Assembly: GCA_017995875.1 (NCBI GenBank)
Contig: JAGOIB010000035.1
Coordinates: 10,716-17,252 of the forward strand
Direction: 5' to 3'
DNA: 6,537 bases
Source of the DNA: Saprospiraceae bacterium
GTDB lineage: Bacteria; Bacteroidota; Bacteroidia; Chitinophagales; Saprospiraceae
Shown: positions 5,912 through 6,537 of the stretch, one piece after another
How the letters are laid out: each line of letters opens with the position of its first letter
Position numbering within the stretch: the stretch's first letter is position 1
Position numbers and translations under genes: made by a program
The notes under the pieces: generated by a model
Told to the model about the DNA's origin: nothing
The model's input: only the letters and a program-made list of their open reading frames with translations
Databases searched by the model: none

Positions 5912-6103
5912 ACTGCGCACTGCTTACTGAATACTTCTTACTGAATACTTCCTACTGAAAACTACTCACTTCTAACCACTCACTACTCACTATTCACGAC
6001 TCACGTTTTTTATCTCGAAACTCGAAACTCGAAACTCACCACTCACCACTCACCACTCACCACCGCCGGCTGAATACTGCTTACTGAATACTGATTACTT
6101 CTT
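5912..6103 (-). repeat. Long degenerate heptanucleotide repeat array, about 26 units in two phases
   Basis: On the plus strand nearly every seventh position starts AC or ACT. Thirteen gapless 7-mers run from 5912 to 6002 (ACTGAAT, ACTTCTT, ACTACTC and variants). After a 10-base break containing T6 (6003-6012), thirteen more run from 6013 to 6103. These include ACTCGAA twice (6020, 6027), ACTCACC four times in a row (6034-6061), and ACTGCTT, ACTGAAT and ACTGATT at the end. Read on the minus strand, the direction of the neighbouring genes, the unit is NNNNAGT with GAGTAGT, GAATAGT and GGTGAGT forms. The last units overlap the stop codon (6097-6095) and the final lysine codons of the transglycosylase gene. 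There are no flanking direct repeats or transposase remnants. Confidence 0.88.
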
Positions 6104-6537
6104 CGGAATCCTGATCTCATACCTCTTCCCTGCCTTATTAGTTACGAAAGATCCAACCAGCCAGGGATTGTACACTTTCAACAAGCGATAACTTGTGCCG
6201 TGTTGCATAGCGAGGTCGGCAAGACTAGGAATAGGTCCATCGACAGGGACGCTGTAGTAATCATCCATTTCCGGATAGAGCTGATCCTCTGCAACAAAAT
6301 ATCCGAAATGTTCAGGGTCCTTCATGATTTCCTTAATGGCTATGATGCGAAAAATATAGCGTGAAGTTTCTTCGTTGAGATTGAGATCGTAATAATTTTC
6401 AGCGTGCTGTTCGGTAAGCCTTTTGGACACACCACCTTCACCCATATTATATGCAGCTGCAGCTAATGTCCAGCTTCCGAATTTATTTTTCAAGTGAAGA
6501 ATAAATTTACATGCAGCCTGTGTTGATTTCTCGATGT
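6095..6537 (-). CDS. Lytic murein transglycosylase (MltD-like) with LysM-type C terminus, C-terminal part
   Basis: The frame is open to the right edge, giving the last 146 residues; a TTG at 6493 is internal and not the start. The visible part begins IEKSTQAACKFILHL, which matches the helix before the end of the SLT (family 23) lysozyme-like domain, followed by the hallmark AAAYNMGEGGV (visible residues ~26-36) and YYDLNLNEETSRYIFRI, a pattern common in Bacteroidota MltD homologues. Residues ~93-146 resemble one LysM peptidoglycan-binding domain (SLADLAMQHGTSYRLLKVYN), diverged at its end. The enzyme cleaves glycan strands between N-acetylmuramic acid and N-acetylglucosamine, forming 1,6-anhydro ends, in the periplasm. 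The catalytic glutamate lies upstream of the window. Its stop codon lies inside the heptanucleotide array. The family assignment is firm; the overall length is unknown. Confidence 0.88.
   Translation of the reverse strand, partial: IEKSTQAACKFILHLKNKFGSWTLAAAAYNMGEGGVSKRLTEQHAENYYDLNLNEETSRYIFRIIAIKEIMKDPEHFGYFVAEDQLYPEMDDYYSVPVDGPIPSLADLAMQHGTSYRLLKVYNPWLVGSFVTNKAGKRYEIRIPKK

Noticed and set aside
5912..6103. CRISPR array
   Set aside because: The period is 7 bp with no 24-40 bp direct repeats and no unique spacers, and no cas genes are present.

Overview
The window reads as chromosomal DNA of a member of the Bacteroidota, probably from the Chitinophagia/Saprospiria/Sphingobacteriia side of the phylum. 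The grounds are a TAnnTTTG-type -7 promoter element lying almost on a start codon, the absence of clear Shine-Dalgarno sequences, several lipoproteins with Bacteroidota-style lipoboxes, a TPR sensor protein, a PKD domain fused to an enzyme, and an Omp28-like thioredoxin-fold lipoprotein. No RNA genes, transposases, CRISPR arrays or phage genes were seen.

Layout. Positions 1-1267 (minus strand) hold the N-terminal 422 residues of a TPR sensor/regulator that runs off the left edge. A 272-bp divergent intergenic region follows, with candidate promoters for both sides. Positions 1540-4225 (plus strand) form a tight four-gene operon (gaps of 3, -1 and 5 nt): a small conserved unknown protein, a cyclophilin lipoprotein, a PKD-cyclophilin fusion lipoprotein, and a polyphosphate-glucokinase-like ROK enzyme. 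Directly after the kinase stop codon is a degenerate 7-bp repeat array (4226-4295). Three minus-strand genes then follow (listed left to right, so in reverse order of transcription): an Omp28-like surface lipoprotein with a CxxC motif (4316-5410), a small three-helix membrane protein (5568-5888), and the C-terminal part of a MltD-type lytic transglycosylase with a LysM-like domain (6095 to the right edge). Between the last two lies a second, longer 7-bp periodic array (5912-6103), which runs into the transglycosylase stop codon.

How it fits together. Most products act in the cell envelope: two periplasmic or outer-membrane prolyl isomerases, a possible surface thioredoxin-like lipoprotein, a peptidoglycan lytic enzyme, a small membrane protein and a membrane sensor. 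The cytoplasmic polyphosphate glucokinase is the outlier of the operon. The most unusual structure outside the genes is the pair of heptanucleotide arrays. Both start at a stop codon, and both share a GANNAGT-like unit in the same orientation relative to the gene they follow.
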